Assembly: GCA_964563295.1 (NCBI GenBank)
Contig: CAZLWX010000007.1
Location: 1-60,325 of the forward strand
Length of the DNA stretch: 60,325 nucleotides
Reading direction: 5' to 3'
Origin: Chryseosolibacter sp964563295
GTDB taxonomy: Bacteria > Bacteroidota > Bacteroidia > Cytophagales > Cyclobacteriaceae
Shown: positions 19,745 through 27,535 of the stretch, piece after piece
Position numbering within the stretch: the first letter of the stretch is position 1
How the letters are laid out: each line of letters begins with the position of its first letter
The notes under the pieces: model-generated
Told to the model about the DNA's origin: nothing
The model's database searches: none
What the model saw: only the letters and a program-made list of their open reading frames with translations
Translations under genes and position numbers: made by a program

Positions 19745-22716
19745 TACGCCGCCGTCCTGACCGGCAGGTACACGAAGCTGAGGGTGCGTTGCCCTTCCCG
19801 TTCCTCGCCGCTCGCGTCGGTGCCGGTGGTGCTGGTCAGGTCGCCCCGGTACTGCGTGCCCTGGTGGACCAGGCAGATGAACTGGTCGGCGTCGATCAGA
19901 TCGTCGAGGTGCGCCCGCAAGTCGTCGGCGCTCTGCCCGTTGTCGTTCTCCTTCGGCAGCGCCACGGTGAAGGTGAAGCTCTTAGCCTTCTGCGGCCGCT
20001 TGCGGAAATGGAAGCTGAACGCCCGCATGAGCGGGGTCTGGTACGGGTCGCTGCCCCGGGCGAACTCCCAGCGGAACTGAATCCACTCGAAGGCCAACCC
20101 CTCGGCGTTGCCGTCGCCGTCGGGGTCGAAGTAGAGGTATGTCTGCCCCGGCGTGGAGAGCACGCCCAGCGTCTGCCAGGTCGTGACGCTATCGGTCCGG
20201 TACTTGATCGTGACCGTCTCGGTGGCGGTGGCGTTGTCCATCGTCACCACGACGTGGGATGCTTTTTTCTGGAAGCCGAGCATCGCCATGTCGTAGCGGG
20301 CGGTCTCCAGCCAGCCGGAGGGGGCGAACGCCTGCGTGCCGGCGGCCAGGCCCTGCCGGGGGTTGTGGATGCCCTCGGGGAAGGTGAACGAGTAGAGATT
20401 GCCGGCCTCGGTTCCCCAGTAGAGGCGGCTTGCCCCCACCTGCGACGTCGCCATCCAGGTCGGCTGCTCGTCCGGCTCGCCTTCCCAGAGACCGTGCCAG
20501 CCCTGCCCGTTCCAGGCGTGGAGGCTGGGGTTGGCGCCGGGCGTGGGCCGCACGAGGGCGTACAACGCGCTCAGTTCCGCCTGGGTATCGACGATCTCCC
20601 CGACGTGGGTCCGGTGCAACCCGTCGTCCCGCGCCAACCCCGCGAGCGGCACGATCACGCCGGCGCTGGTGTAGCGGATCATGTCGTCGCCCCAGGTCAG
20701 CCACAAATCCTCACCGGGCCGGAAGATATCGACGCCCTTGCCGAGGATCGCCCCGCGCGGCACCTTGATCGGGGTTGCCTGCAACGAGCCGGTGGCGTTG
20801 TTGAACTGGAACACCTGCCGGTCGGAAATGACGAACAGGGTTTCGTCGCCGTTCTTGTTGAAATAGACGATCAACTGCTGCGGCGTGTAGGTCGGGTTGA
20901 GCCGGACGTCGATCGTGCCGGTCTGGTCCTTGACCTTCGCCCAGGCGGGGGTGTCGAGCGTGATGTCGTACTTGAGGAGGTAGCCCTCCACGGTCAGGGC
21001 GTAGACCGTGCCCTCGTGGGCGCAGAAGCTCTTGACGATGCCGACCCCGGTCACGAACTCGGCGTCCACGCCCGGCACCAGGAACTCCGGCGTGCCATCG
21101 AGCACCCAGGCCAGCCCCTTGTTGATCGGCTCATCGGTGGTGGTCGGGGTCCAGGTGGTGACCGTCACCCGCTTGGCGAGGGCCACGGTGCGCGAGGTGC
21201 TGGAGGCGGCCCGGATGTCCCAGCGGGTGAGCGTGATGTCGTCCGGCGCGGTGGCATCGCCCCGCTTGTCGTAGGTGAAGGCGCCAGTCGGGATTGTCCA
21301 GCGGGAGACCGTGTTGTTCACGGCGTCGGAGACGAGCGCATACCCCGGCTGGACGGCGATGCCCGCCGGCTGGTTGAACTGGTTGCCGCTGCCGCCACTG
21401 GTCCCGAACTGCGTGCTGTAGGCATGGGCGCTGGTGAAGACCTGCACCCGGTCGTTCCCGCTATCGACGACGTAGATGTTGCCGGCGCCGTCAATGGCGA
21501 TCCGGGTCGGCGTGTCGAATTCCCCGTTCCCGGTACCATTGCTGCCGAACTGCGACACGTAGTTGCCGGCGTTGTCGAACTTCTGCACCCGGTGATTGCC
21601 GGAATCGACGACGTAGACGTTGCGGGCGGCGTCATAGGCGATGTCGGTGGGCGTGTTGAGCTGGCCGTTGCCGGTGCCGCTACTGCCGGTAAACACCGAG
21701 GCGGCCGTGCCCGACCACTTGATGATCCGGTGATTGCCAGAGTCGGCCACCAGATACCCGGTGTTGTTGGTGCTGGCGACGACGCCACGGGGGGAGGAGT
21801 ATTGCGTGCCGCTGGGCTTGCCCTCTTGCGAGTTGTAGACCCCGGAGAGGCTGAAGCTTTGAATCCGGCCGTTGCCGGTGTCGGCAACCCAGATGTACTT
21901 TCCGGTGCCGTGCCGGCCGTAGGTGATGCCCTGCGGGCTCTTGAACTGGCCGTTCCCGGTGCCAAAGCTCCCCCACGTCAGGAGGAAGGCGCCGGCGCTG
22001 TCGTACTTGACGATCCGGTGGTTCGTGGTGTCACAGACGTAGATGTTGCCGTCCTCGTCCACGGTGACGGCGTTCGCGCCTTGCATCTGTCCGTTCGCGG
22101 TGCCAGTCTCGCCAAAGACGCTCTGGTACGTGGCGCTGGGGTTGCCGGTGGAGTAGTGCAGCGTAATGTCACACGCCTCGCCGGAGGTCTGGCTGTTCGT
22201 GATCCGCAGCACCGTGTCCTCGTCGATGCTGTGGCTGAACGTCTCAATCGTGTACCGCAGGTCGCCGGTGACCGATTCCAACGCGGTCTCGGTGACCACG
22301 TCCTCCCGCGTCGCCATCTCCCCATTCTGGTAGACGACGAACTCCTCTTCCTCCACGTCGTCGCCCAGCGGGTAGCAGGGGGTGGCGCTGCTCGGCGCGG
22401 TCACGTCGGCACGCGGCGGCAGGCCGAAGGCGTTGGGGGCGCGGGTGTCGAGAATGGCGGCGTGGAAGCGGTGGGTGTCGGTCTGCTCGGAGCTGTCCTC
22501 GATCTGCCCGCCGCTGCTGAGGTCGGAGATGATCAGAGAGGAGAGGTACTCGTCGCTGTCGGCGGCGGGGTCGCCAATCGTGAACCGCCGCTCGAAGATC
22601 GCCAGTTCGGTCGGGCGCATCACGTCGGTCATGTCAAAGTAGCCGACTTCCTCCGGGTCGGAGTAGCGGCCAATCCAGACCTGGTTGCTGTTCGTGATCC
22701 TGCTCGGGGGCGGCAT
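19744..22716 (-). CDS. NHL-repeat tail protein, 990 aa
   Basis: The N-terminal 200 residues are beta-rich and acidic (DDVEEEEFVVYQNGEMATRE). Residues about 205 to 480 carry five or six NHL repeats (NGQMQGANAVTVDEDGNIYV, VVDSGNHRVQKF, VVDSGNDRVQVF), making a six-bladed propeller. The C-terminal 500 residues continue as beta structure with no assigned domain. NHL propellers bind protein, RNA or glycan. In a tail protein they most plausibly serve host-surface recognition. It is a diverged relative of the fibre at 17030. Confidence 0.7.
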   Translation of the reverse strand: MPPPSRITNSNQVWIGRYSDPEEVGYFDMTDVMRPTELAIFERRFTIGDPAADSDEYLSSLIISDLSSGGQIEDSSEQTDTHRFHAAILDTRAPNAFGLPPRADVTAPSSATPCYPLGDDVEEEEFVVYQNGEMATREDVVTETALESVTGDLRYTIETFSHSIDEDTVLRITNSQTSGEACDITLHYSTGNPSATYQSVFGETGTANGQMQGANAVTVDEDGNIYVCDTTNHRIVKYDSAGAFLLTWGSFGTGNGQFKSPQGITYGRHGTGKYIWVADTGNGRIQSFSLSGVYNSQEGKPSGTQYSSPRGVVASTNNTGYLVADSGNHRIIKWSGTAASVFTGSSGTGNGQLNTPTDIAYDAARNVYVVDSGNHRVQKFDNAGNYVSQFGSNGTGNGEFDTPTRIAIDGAGNIYVVDSGNDRVQVFTSAHAYSTQFGTSGGSGNQFNQPAGIAVQPGYALVSDAVNNTVSRWTIPTGAFTYDKRGDATAPDDITLTRWDIRAASSTSRTVALAKRVTVTTWTPTTTDEPINKGLAWVLDGTPEFLVPGVDAEFVTGVGIVKSFCAHEGTVYALTVEGYLLKYDITLDTPAWAKVKDQTGTIDVRLNPTYTPQQLIVYFNKNGDETLFVISDRQVFQFNNATGSLQATPIKVPRGAILGKGVDIFRPGEDLWLTWGDDMIRYTSAGVIVPLAGLARDDGLHRTHVGEIVDTQAELSALYALVRPTPGANPSLHAWNGQGWHGLWEGEPDEQPTWMATSQVGASRLYWGTEAGNLYSFTFPEGIHNPRQGLAAGTQAFAPSGWLETARYDMAMLGFQKKASHVVVTMDNATATETVTIKYRTDSVTTWQTLGVLSTPGQTYLYFDPDGDGNAEGLAFEWIQFRWEFARGSDPYQTPLMRAFSFHFRKRPQKAKSFTFTVALPKENDNGQSADDLRAHLDDLIDADQFICLVHQGTQYRGDLTSTTGTDASGEEREGQRTLSFVYLPVRTAA

Positions 22717-22718
22717 CG

Positions 22719-23561
22719 TCAGACCCGCACGTTGTGGCCGCCGTGGGCGCGGGCGGCGGTGACGGGCCGGAGCGTGTCGGCAATGCCCTTACAGTATTGT
22801 GAACGGGACTTATAGTCGTCGCGGCGGTGGTCGTTGACCCGGGTGGAGGCGGCGAGCAAGACGGTGGAGGCTGCCTGGTGGATCAGCCAGTCGTAGGGGA
22901 CGCCGGTCTCCTTGTCGTCGGCGGTCAGTTGCCCGGCCCGGACCGCGCCCCGCGCCCGCACGGGCCGTCCCGAGGCGAGTTCACGCGGCTGGTTCTTGAT
23001 GCGGAAGGTGCGGTTGGCGGCGTCGATCTCCAGGTCCGCCGGCGGCACGTCGTACCAGATGGAGTCCTGCCCCTGCCACTGCGCCCCGGTGGCGTAGACG
23101 ATGTCGTCCGGCAACGCCACGGTGGGGCTGGTGTAGTCGAAGGTGCTGCTCGCGCCGACGTCGAGCACGGTGGCGGCGTCGGCGGCCATGCTAATCGCCA
23201 TGTTGATGTGGCGGTTGACCTCGTCCGGGGTGATGCCCTGCCCCTGGCTGCTCCACAGTTCGATCACGTCGCCCTCGTCAGTGGCCTGAGGCAGGGCAGC
23301 AAACGTGATGCTGGTGTCGGTCCGGCTGTTGGCCGTGACCCGGCGCTTCTTGCCAACGTTGTCGTCATGGCCGGAGACGACCCAGAGGATGCGGTTCATG
23401 ATCGAGTTGTTCGAGATCGAGAGGTTGAGGTCGTCGATGAAGGTGGTGGCGGTGCCAGTGGCGGTGGCGGTGAGCAGCAGGAAATCCCCGGTCAGGCCGC
23501 CAATGGCCCGCCGCAGGTCACCCCGCGTGCTCCCCGCCGTGGTGCCAACCTCGACCGCCAT
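22719..23561 (-). CDS. Head-tail connector/structural protein, 280 aa
   Basis: It starts MAVEVGTTAGSTRGDLRRAI. A beta-rich N-terminal half (RRVTANSRTDTSITFAALPQ) and a helical C-terminal half (DWLIHQAASTVLLAASTRVN) end in a basic tail. The gene order (after capsid and head-completion genes, before tail genes) suggests an adaptor or neck protein. No specific family recognised. Confidence 0.5.
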   Translation of the reverse strand: MAVEVGTTAGSTRGDLRRAIGGLTGDFLLLTATATGTATTFIDDLNLSISNNSIMNRILWVVSGHDDNVGKKRRVTANSRTDTSITFAALPQATDEGDVIELWSSQGQGITPDEVNRHINMAISMAADAATVLDVGASSTFDYTSPTVALPDDIVYATGAQWQGQDSIWYDVPPADLEIDAANRTFRIKNQPRELASGRPVRARGAVRAGQLTADDKETGVPYDWLIHQAASTVLLAASTRVNDHRRDDYKSRSQYCKGIADTLRPVTAARAHGGHNVRV

Positions 23562-24004
23562 TACGCCGGCAGCGGTCGGAGGGTGAGCGTCAAATTGCCG
23601 ACCACGTTGGTCAGCGTCCCGGTCAGGTCAATCGCGATCCGGTCGCCGTCCGCCAGTTGCGTGTTGGCGACGGTGGCCGACAGCGTCAGGTCCTGCACGG
23701 TGTCGGCGGTGCCGACCAGGTCCGCCGAGGCGGTGGTCATCGCATCGCCGGCGGTCGGGGCCTCGGTGCCGGTGCATTTCTTGATCGCCAATGTGGCGGC
23801 ACCGCCGGTGCCCGCGACCCGGGGAACGTAGCTCGCGGACTCCAGTTCATACGCCCGGTCGGCGATGAAGATGGTGTTATCGACCGTGGCGGCGAGGATC
23901 GTGACGGAGATGATCTGCCGGGTGACCGGGTAGAGTTGATCCCCGTAGGGGTACTTCAACTCCCCATTGTGGATAAAGAGCTTACCGGCTCGGGTGGAAA
24001 CCAT
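23561..24004 (-). CDS. Head decoration or fibre-like structural protein, 147 aa
   Basis: Beta-rich sequence with the pattern NTIFIADRAYELESASYVPR, then a Thr/Ala-rich strand series and DRIAIDLTGTLTNVVGNLTL at the end. This pattern occurs in capsid-adjacent phage structural proteins. Overlaps the next gene start by one base. Confidence 0.5.
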   Translation of the reverse strand: MVSTRAGKLFIHNGELKYPYGDQLYPVTRQIISVTILAATVDNTIFIADRAYELESASYVPRVAGTGGAATLAIKKCTGTEAPTAGDAMTTASADLVGTADTVQDLTLSATVANTQLADGDRIAIDLTGTLTNVVGNLTLTLRPLPA

Positions 24005-24019
24005 GGGTGTGTGCTCCTG

Positions 24020-24331
24020 TTAGCTCCAGAAGTTGACGTCCACGGTCCCGGTGGATGCCGTGGCCGCGACGTGCAGGTGGGTGTGCAGGTGAGGCCGGGG
24101 GTAGATCGTGACCGTGGCGCCGATCTGGAGGACGCAGCTATTGCTCTCGCCCAACGTCGGCGGCGTGGCACTGTCGGTGACGGCCAGGTAGTGCTTGGCG
24201 GTGGCGCCGGTGACCTCCATCACCCGGGTCCGGCTGGGAATCGCGATGGAAACTTCCGTGGTGGAGGTCGCTTCCGCCACGACGCACGAATGCGGCACCA
24301 GGGGTCCGCTGTCGCGGTGATGGCTAGGCAT
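24020..24331 (-). CDS. Small structural protein, 103 aa
   Basis: Starts MPSHHRDSGPLVPHSCVV; the rest alternates short strands (VTIYPRPHLHTHLHVAATAS). His-rich near the C-terminus. No family; position suggests a capsid-associated protein. Confidence 0.45.
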   Translation of the reverse strand: MPSHHRDSGPLVPHSCVVAEATSTTEVSIAIPSRTRVMEVTGATAKHYLAVTDSATPPTLGESNSCVLQIGATVTIYPRPHLHTHLHVAATASTGTVDVNFWS

Positions 24332-24866
24332 GGCGGACCCCCGCCGGCACGCTGTCCATTTCCTGGTGTGCCAGCAGGTGGGCGCCCATCGCGGAGGCCT
24401 TGACCACCTCGCCGCAGGTGGGGCAGGTCACGTCGCGCATCGAGAGTTCTTCCGTGATCCGCTTCAGGCGGCCGGTGGCGATACCGTGCCGCAGGTAGGC
24501 GATCAGGTCCGGGTCTTTGGTGTCGAAGCGGGCGCGTTCCCGCATCTTCCCGGTTTCCTTATCGACCCGGCCGCCCCGGAACGGCAGCACCCGCAGGTTC
24601 TGGCGCTTCATGGCGGCGGACGCGGCGGCGACCAGTTCGGTCATCCGTTCGTCGTCCTTGCGGTCGTTGGCGGCGACGACGAGGTTGTAGCCACGCGCGT
24701 TGGTGGTGACGAGGAAGCGGGCGAGGCCGGTCAGGGGGTCCGGCGCCTGCTCGCGCTTCGCCGTGGCCTTCCGGGGTGCCTTCTCCGGCGCCGGAGCGCG
24801 CACCACCTCCTCGCCGGTGCTGGTGGTGATCATGCCGCGATGCACGGTGCCGCTCTGGTTCGCCAT
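24324..24866 (-). CDS. Late protein with C-terminal zinc finger, 180 aa
   Basis: Basic Pro/Lys-rich N-terminus (EKAPRKATAKREQAPDP), a central alpha/beta part (LARFLVTTNARGYNLVVAAN) and a C-terminal CPTCGEVVKASAMGAHLLAH, a C2H2-like zinc finger. Overlaps the previous gene. A DNA-binding head protein is possible. Confidence 0.55.
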   Translation of the reverse strand: MANQSGTVHRGMITTSTGEEVVRAPAPEKAPRKATAKREQAPDPLTGLARFLVTTNARGYNLVVAANDRKDDERMTELVAAASAAMKRQNLRVLPFRGGRVDKETGKMRERARFDTKDPDLIAYLRHGIATGRLKRITEELSMRDVTCPTCGEVVKASAMGAHLLAHQEMDSVPAGVRHA

Positions 24867-24869
24867 GGG

Positions 24870-25046
24870 TTAGTTGTCCTCGTCTGTCTGGGCGCCGCCG
24901 CAGACTGGGCAGACGCGATTGCGAAAGGAAACCTTGCAGCGGGGACAGGTGCCGGTCGGCTCGCCCATCACCGCGTCGTCCTGCTCGGTCCCGGTCAACT
25001 CGTCCACCGGTTGCCCGGTCTTCTTGGCTGGCTTCTTGGTTGCCAT
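24870..25046 (-). CDS. Zinc-ribbon small protein, 58 aa
   Basis: The ATG at 25046 encodes MATKKPAKKTGQPVDELTGT and then TCPRCKVSFRNRVCPVCGG: two Cys-x-x-Cys knuckles 11 residues apart, a treble-clef/zinc-ribbon arrangement. It is the first gene after the capsid hairpin. It fills what would otherwise be a gap and has a Lys-rich N-terminus suited to nucleic-acid contact. Confidence 0.6.
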   Translation of the reverse strand: MATKKPAKKTGQPVDELTGTEQDDAVMGEPTGTCPRCKVSFRNRVCPVCGGAQTDEDN

Positions 25047-25065
25047 GTCGGTCGCGCTCCTGTCT

Positions 25066-25093
25066 GGGGAGCGGGGCGATGACCCCGCTCCCC
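25066..25093 (-). terminator. Strong hairpin directly after the capsid gene
   Basis: GGGGAGCGGGG and CCCCGCTCCCC form a perfect 11-base stem with a six-base loop, ten bases past the capsid stop in the direction of transcription. No T tract follows. It probably terminates partially or protects capsid mRNA, so that capsid protein is made in excess of downstream products. Confidence 0.6.
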
Positions 25094-25102
25094 GGTCACC
25101 GG

Positions 25103-26299
25103 CTAGGCCGGCACGTCCAGGTACGGGTAGTCGGCGTCGGCCAGGCTGATGTCCTCGAAGCGGAAGCGGCGGCGGTCACCCTCGAAGATGAAGCCGAAGT
25201 CGCCCCGGAGGAAGCTGACCGTGTGCCAGCCCTGCGTGGTGTACTGGCCGGTGGCCCAGTTGCCGCCCTCGTAGTGGTAGAGGCCGGTGTCCTCGGGCCG
25301 CCAGACGATCAGTTCGCCGGCCTTCATCTTGTAGTTGACGTTGAAGGTGAACTCGCCCAGGCTCGTCTCGACGGACTTCCAGTCCATCTTGAACTTGCCG
25401 TCCTTGAGCGTGCCCATCCGGCTCTGCTGGAACCAGGAGTCCCAGATCCGCTTCATGTCGTAGCCGCCCATGACCTCGGTCGCCATGTTGGCCTCGCCCA
25501 CGTCGGAGGCGACCGACTGCGCGGCGTCCATGAAGGTGCGGAAGGTGATCGGGTCGCCGTTGAGGTCGGTGACGTTGGCGGTGGTGGCCTCGCGCAAGCC
25601 GCCCAGGGTGGACGGGTTGTCGGTGGAGTCGCCGCCGCCGTCGCCCTTGTTCTTGATGCCGTTCAGGGCCAGGTTGTCGAGATCGGTGGCGGCCTCGATC
25701 ATGAACTGCTTGAGGACGGCCTGCCGGTTGTTGCCCTTGTGCTGGTAGTTCGGCGTCACCTCGGCCCGGTGGGACATCGGGAAGGTGTATTCCAGGATCT
25801 GCGGGTAGGTCTCGAACGTCTCACCACGCGTCACGGGCGAGCGTGGGGCATCGACGCCTTCCGGCACGGCGGGGCCGAGGATGTAGATCGGGTCCGAGAC
25901 GTTGGCGGAGGTCAGGGGCGAGGTGGACCCCCAGCCCCGGGTGACGGTCAGGTTGTCGCCGGTAATGGCGGTGACGAGCATCACCTCGTCCTGCACCTTG
26001 ACCAGATCCCAGATCTGGAAGTACTCGCCGTGGGCGACGTCGAAGTCGGTCTTGGAGTTATCGAGCGATTCGGCCAGGGTGTCCTCGGTCGGGGCGGTGT
26101 CGCCCTCGCCGTATTCCCAGATCAGCATCTTCTTGCTGCCCTTCTTGGGAATCTTGGCGAGCATCGGCACGTCTTGCCGCTTCATGTACTGGATAAAATC
26201 GGGGACGTCGCGGATGAGCAGGCCGGCGGGGATGCCGCCACCGGTAATGCCGGTGGAGTACTGGGTCATCATCTGCCGGGTGAGAACGGTTTGCGCCAT
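25103..26299 (-). CDS. Major capsid protein, SU10/DUF5309 type
   Basis: 398 residues. The sequence runs PAGLLIRDVPDFIQYMKRQD, then KKMLIWEYGEGDTAPTEDTL, an inserted beta section with VTAITGDNLTVTRGW, and VTPNYQHKGNNRQAVLKQFM. It ends with a long beta-rich domain (FTFNVNYKMKAGELIVWRPE). This follows the SU10-like HK97-fold capsid family. It comes after a scaffold-like gene, as expected, and before a strong hairpin. Confidence 0.8.
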   Translation of the reverse strand: MAQTVLTRQMMTQYSTGITGGGIPAGLLIRDVPDFIQYMKRQDVPMLAKIPKKGSKKMLIWEYGEGDTAPTEDTLAESLDNSKTDFDVAHGEYFQIWDLVKVQDEVMLVTAITGDNLTVTRGWGSTSPLTSANVSDPIYILGPAVPEGVDAPRSPVTRGETFETYPQILEYTFPMSHRAEVTPNYQHKGNNRQAVLKQFMIEAATDLDNLALNGIKNKGDGGGDSTDNPSTLGGLREATTANVTDLNGDPITFRTFMDAAQSVASDVGEANMATEVMGGYDMKRIWDSWFQQSRMGTLKDGKFKMDWKSVETSLGEFTFNVNYKMKAGELIVWRPEDTGLYHYEGGNWATGQYTTQGWHTVSFLRGDFGFIFEGDRRRFRFEDISLADADYPYLDVPA

Positions 26300-26316
26300 G
26301 GGGATGCCTCACAGGG

Positions 26317-27180
26317 CTAGGCGAACACCTCAGCGATGTAGCTGTCCAGATCCTTCGCCTTGCGACCGCCGGACGTGCGCCCGGAGCCGGGGGCGGGGGA
26401 GCGGGACGCCAACTGCTGGGCGGCCAACTGTCGTTCCAGGTCTTTGATGCGCTGGTCCTTCTGCGCGATCTGAGCGCCGGTCGTCTGCCGGGCCGCGATC
26501 AGGCGCTGGACCTCCGCGTTGACGTGCTGCGGGTACTTGGCGGCATAGGCGACGATGTGGTCGGCCTCTTGCCGCGAGAACCCGTGCTCGTCCCGCAGGT
26601 AATTGGCGTAGTTCCGGGCTTTGTGCGATTGGGAGACGGTCCGTTCATGCTGGAACAGGTCGGCGTTGAACTTGTTGATCCAGGCCGTTTTCGCCGCGTC
26701 CCACTCATCGAGCCGGGCGTCGAGATAGGCCTCGGGGTCGTAGGCGTCCCGGGCCTCGGCCTTGATCTGTTCCTTGATCTGGTTCCAGTAGGTGATGCCG
26801 TCAGTGTAGGTCTGCTGCCACGCCGCGCGGTCGGCGGCGGCCCGGGCTTCCTCCCGCTCGCGGGCGACCTGGGCTTCGATCCGGGCGCGTTCGGCCCGTT
26901 CGCGATCCAGTTCCGCCTGAAGGGGGTGGGGTTCCTCGGGGGTCTCGGCAGGGGTGGCCTCCGCCGTGGGATCGGCCTCAGCGGTGAGCGTTTCGGGGTC
27001 CGTGGCGGCGCTGTCGTCCGGGTCCGTGGCGGGCGCGTCATCCGACGGCGAGACGGCAACCTCCGGCGAGTCGGTGGCGTCGGGGTCCAGGTCTGCGCTA
27101 ACCTGTGCCACGAGCGCATCGAGATCGGCGGCGGTGCTCGAATCGGCGTCTCCCACCAAGTCCTGAGCGAAGTTGTCCAC
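26317..27180 (-). CDS. Capsid scaffolding protein
   Basis: GTG start with GGAGGGAC upstream. 287 residues. The acidic N-terminal 90 residues consist of Asp/Pro/Ala/Thr. Then comes a long coiled coil (ELDRERAERARIEAQVAREREEA in part) and helical central region, a second coiled coil (QIAQKDQRIKDLERQLAAQQ), and a basic C-terminus (GRTSGGRKAKD). This composition and the position directly before the capsid gene are typical of scaffolds. Confidence 0.75.
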   Translation of the reverse strand: MDNFAQDLVGDADSSTAADLDALVAQVSADLDPDATDSPEVAVSPSDDAPATDPDDSAATDPETLTAEADPTAEATPAETPEEPHPLQAELDRERAERARIEAQVAREREEARAAADRAAWQQTYTDGITYWNQIKEQIKAEARDAYDPEAYLDARLDEWDAAKTAWINKFNADLFQHERTVSQSHKARNYANYLRDEHGFSRQEADHIVAYAAKYPQHVNAEVQRLIAARQTTGAQIAQKDQRIKDLERQLAAQQLASRSPAPGSGRTSGGRKAKDLDSYIAEVFA

Positions 27181-27260
27181 GAATGTCCCTCCGGTGCGGC
27201 CCGCACGCGCGGGCGCCTACGAGGGACGGTAGACGCCGTAACCGGAGGACCACTCCGGTT
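27181..27260 (-). promoter_or_regulatory. Structured leader A, upstream of scaffold-capsid genes
   Basis: Read leftward: perfect hairpin AACCGGAG/CTCCGGTT (27240..27260, five-base loop), then the block GGCGTCTAC, then a second hairpin GCCCGC/GCGGGC, then GGAGGGAC and the GTG start. The same order and block recur in leader B at 44008..44086. Also faces the rightward gene at 27277. Confidence 0.55.
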
Positions 27261-27276
27261 GACAGGAGGAAGCGTC

Positions 27277-27522
27277 ATGGCGAAGAAGCAGAAGGAGCGG
27301 ACGATTCACGACGTGATGGAGGACATGCGGGACGACCGGAAGGGCGGGGCCGCCGGCGACGGGCTGGGGGTGTTTGCGATCATCATCCTGATCGGGATCG
27401 GGATCGCCCTCTGGAACAACACGCAGCCCGCGCCGGACTACCCCGTGCTGACGGCGGAAGAAGCCCTGGGCCAGCAGGTCTGGGACGAACGAATGGCGAA
27501 CTGCACGCCGCTGGGATGCTAG
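27277..27522 (+). CDS. Small membrane protein on opposite strand, 81 aa
   Basis: The ATG at 27277 has ACAGGAGGAAGCGTC upstream. Charged N-terminus (MAKKQKERTIHDVMEDMRDD), one hydrophobic helix (LGVFAIIILIGIGIALW) and a short tail with two Cys. It is the only rightward gene within the leftward late operon between 15.7 and 44.0 kb. That suggests a separate insertion (moron) with its own regulation, divergent from the scaffold gene. Function unknown. Confidence 0.6.
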   Translation: MAKKQKERTIHDVMEDMRDDRKGGAAGDGLGVFAIIILIGIGIALWNNTQPAPDYPVLTAEEALGQQVWDERMANCTPLGC

Positions 27523-27535
27523 GGAATGAGACGGG

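Noticed and set aside
19789..22815. A 1008-codon open frame on the + strand
   Set aside because: It is the antisense of the NHL tail gene. Its composition (Val/Gly/Arg/Asp) is that of a GC-rich shadow frame, with no ribosome site or homology-like motif.
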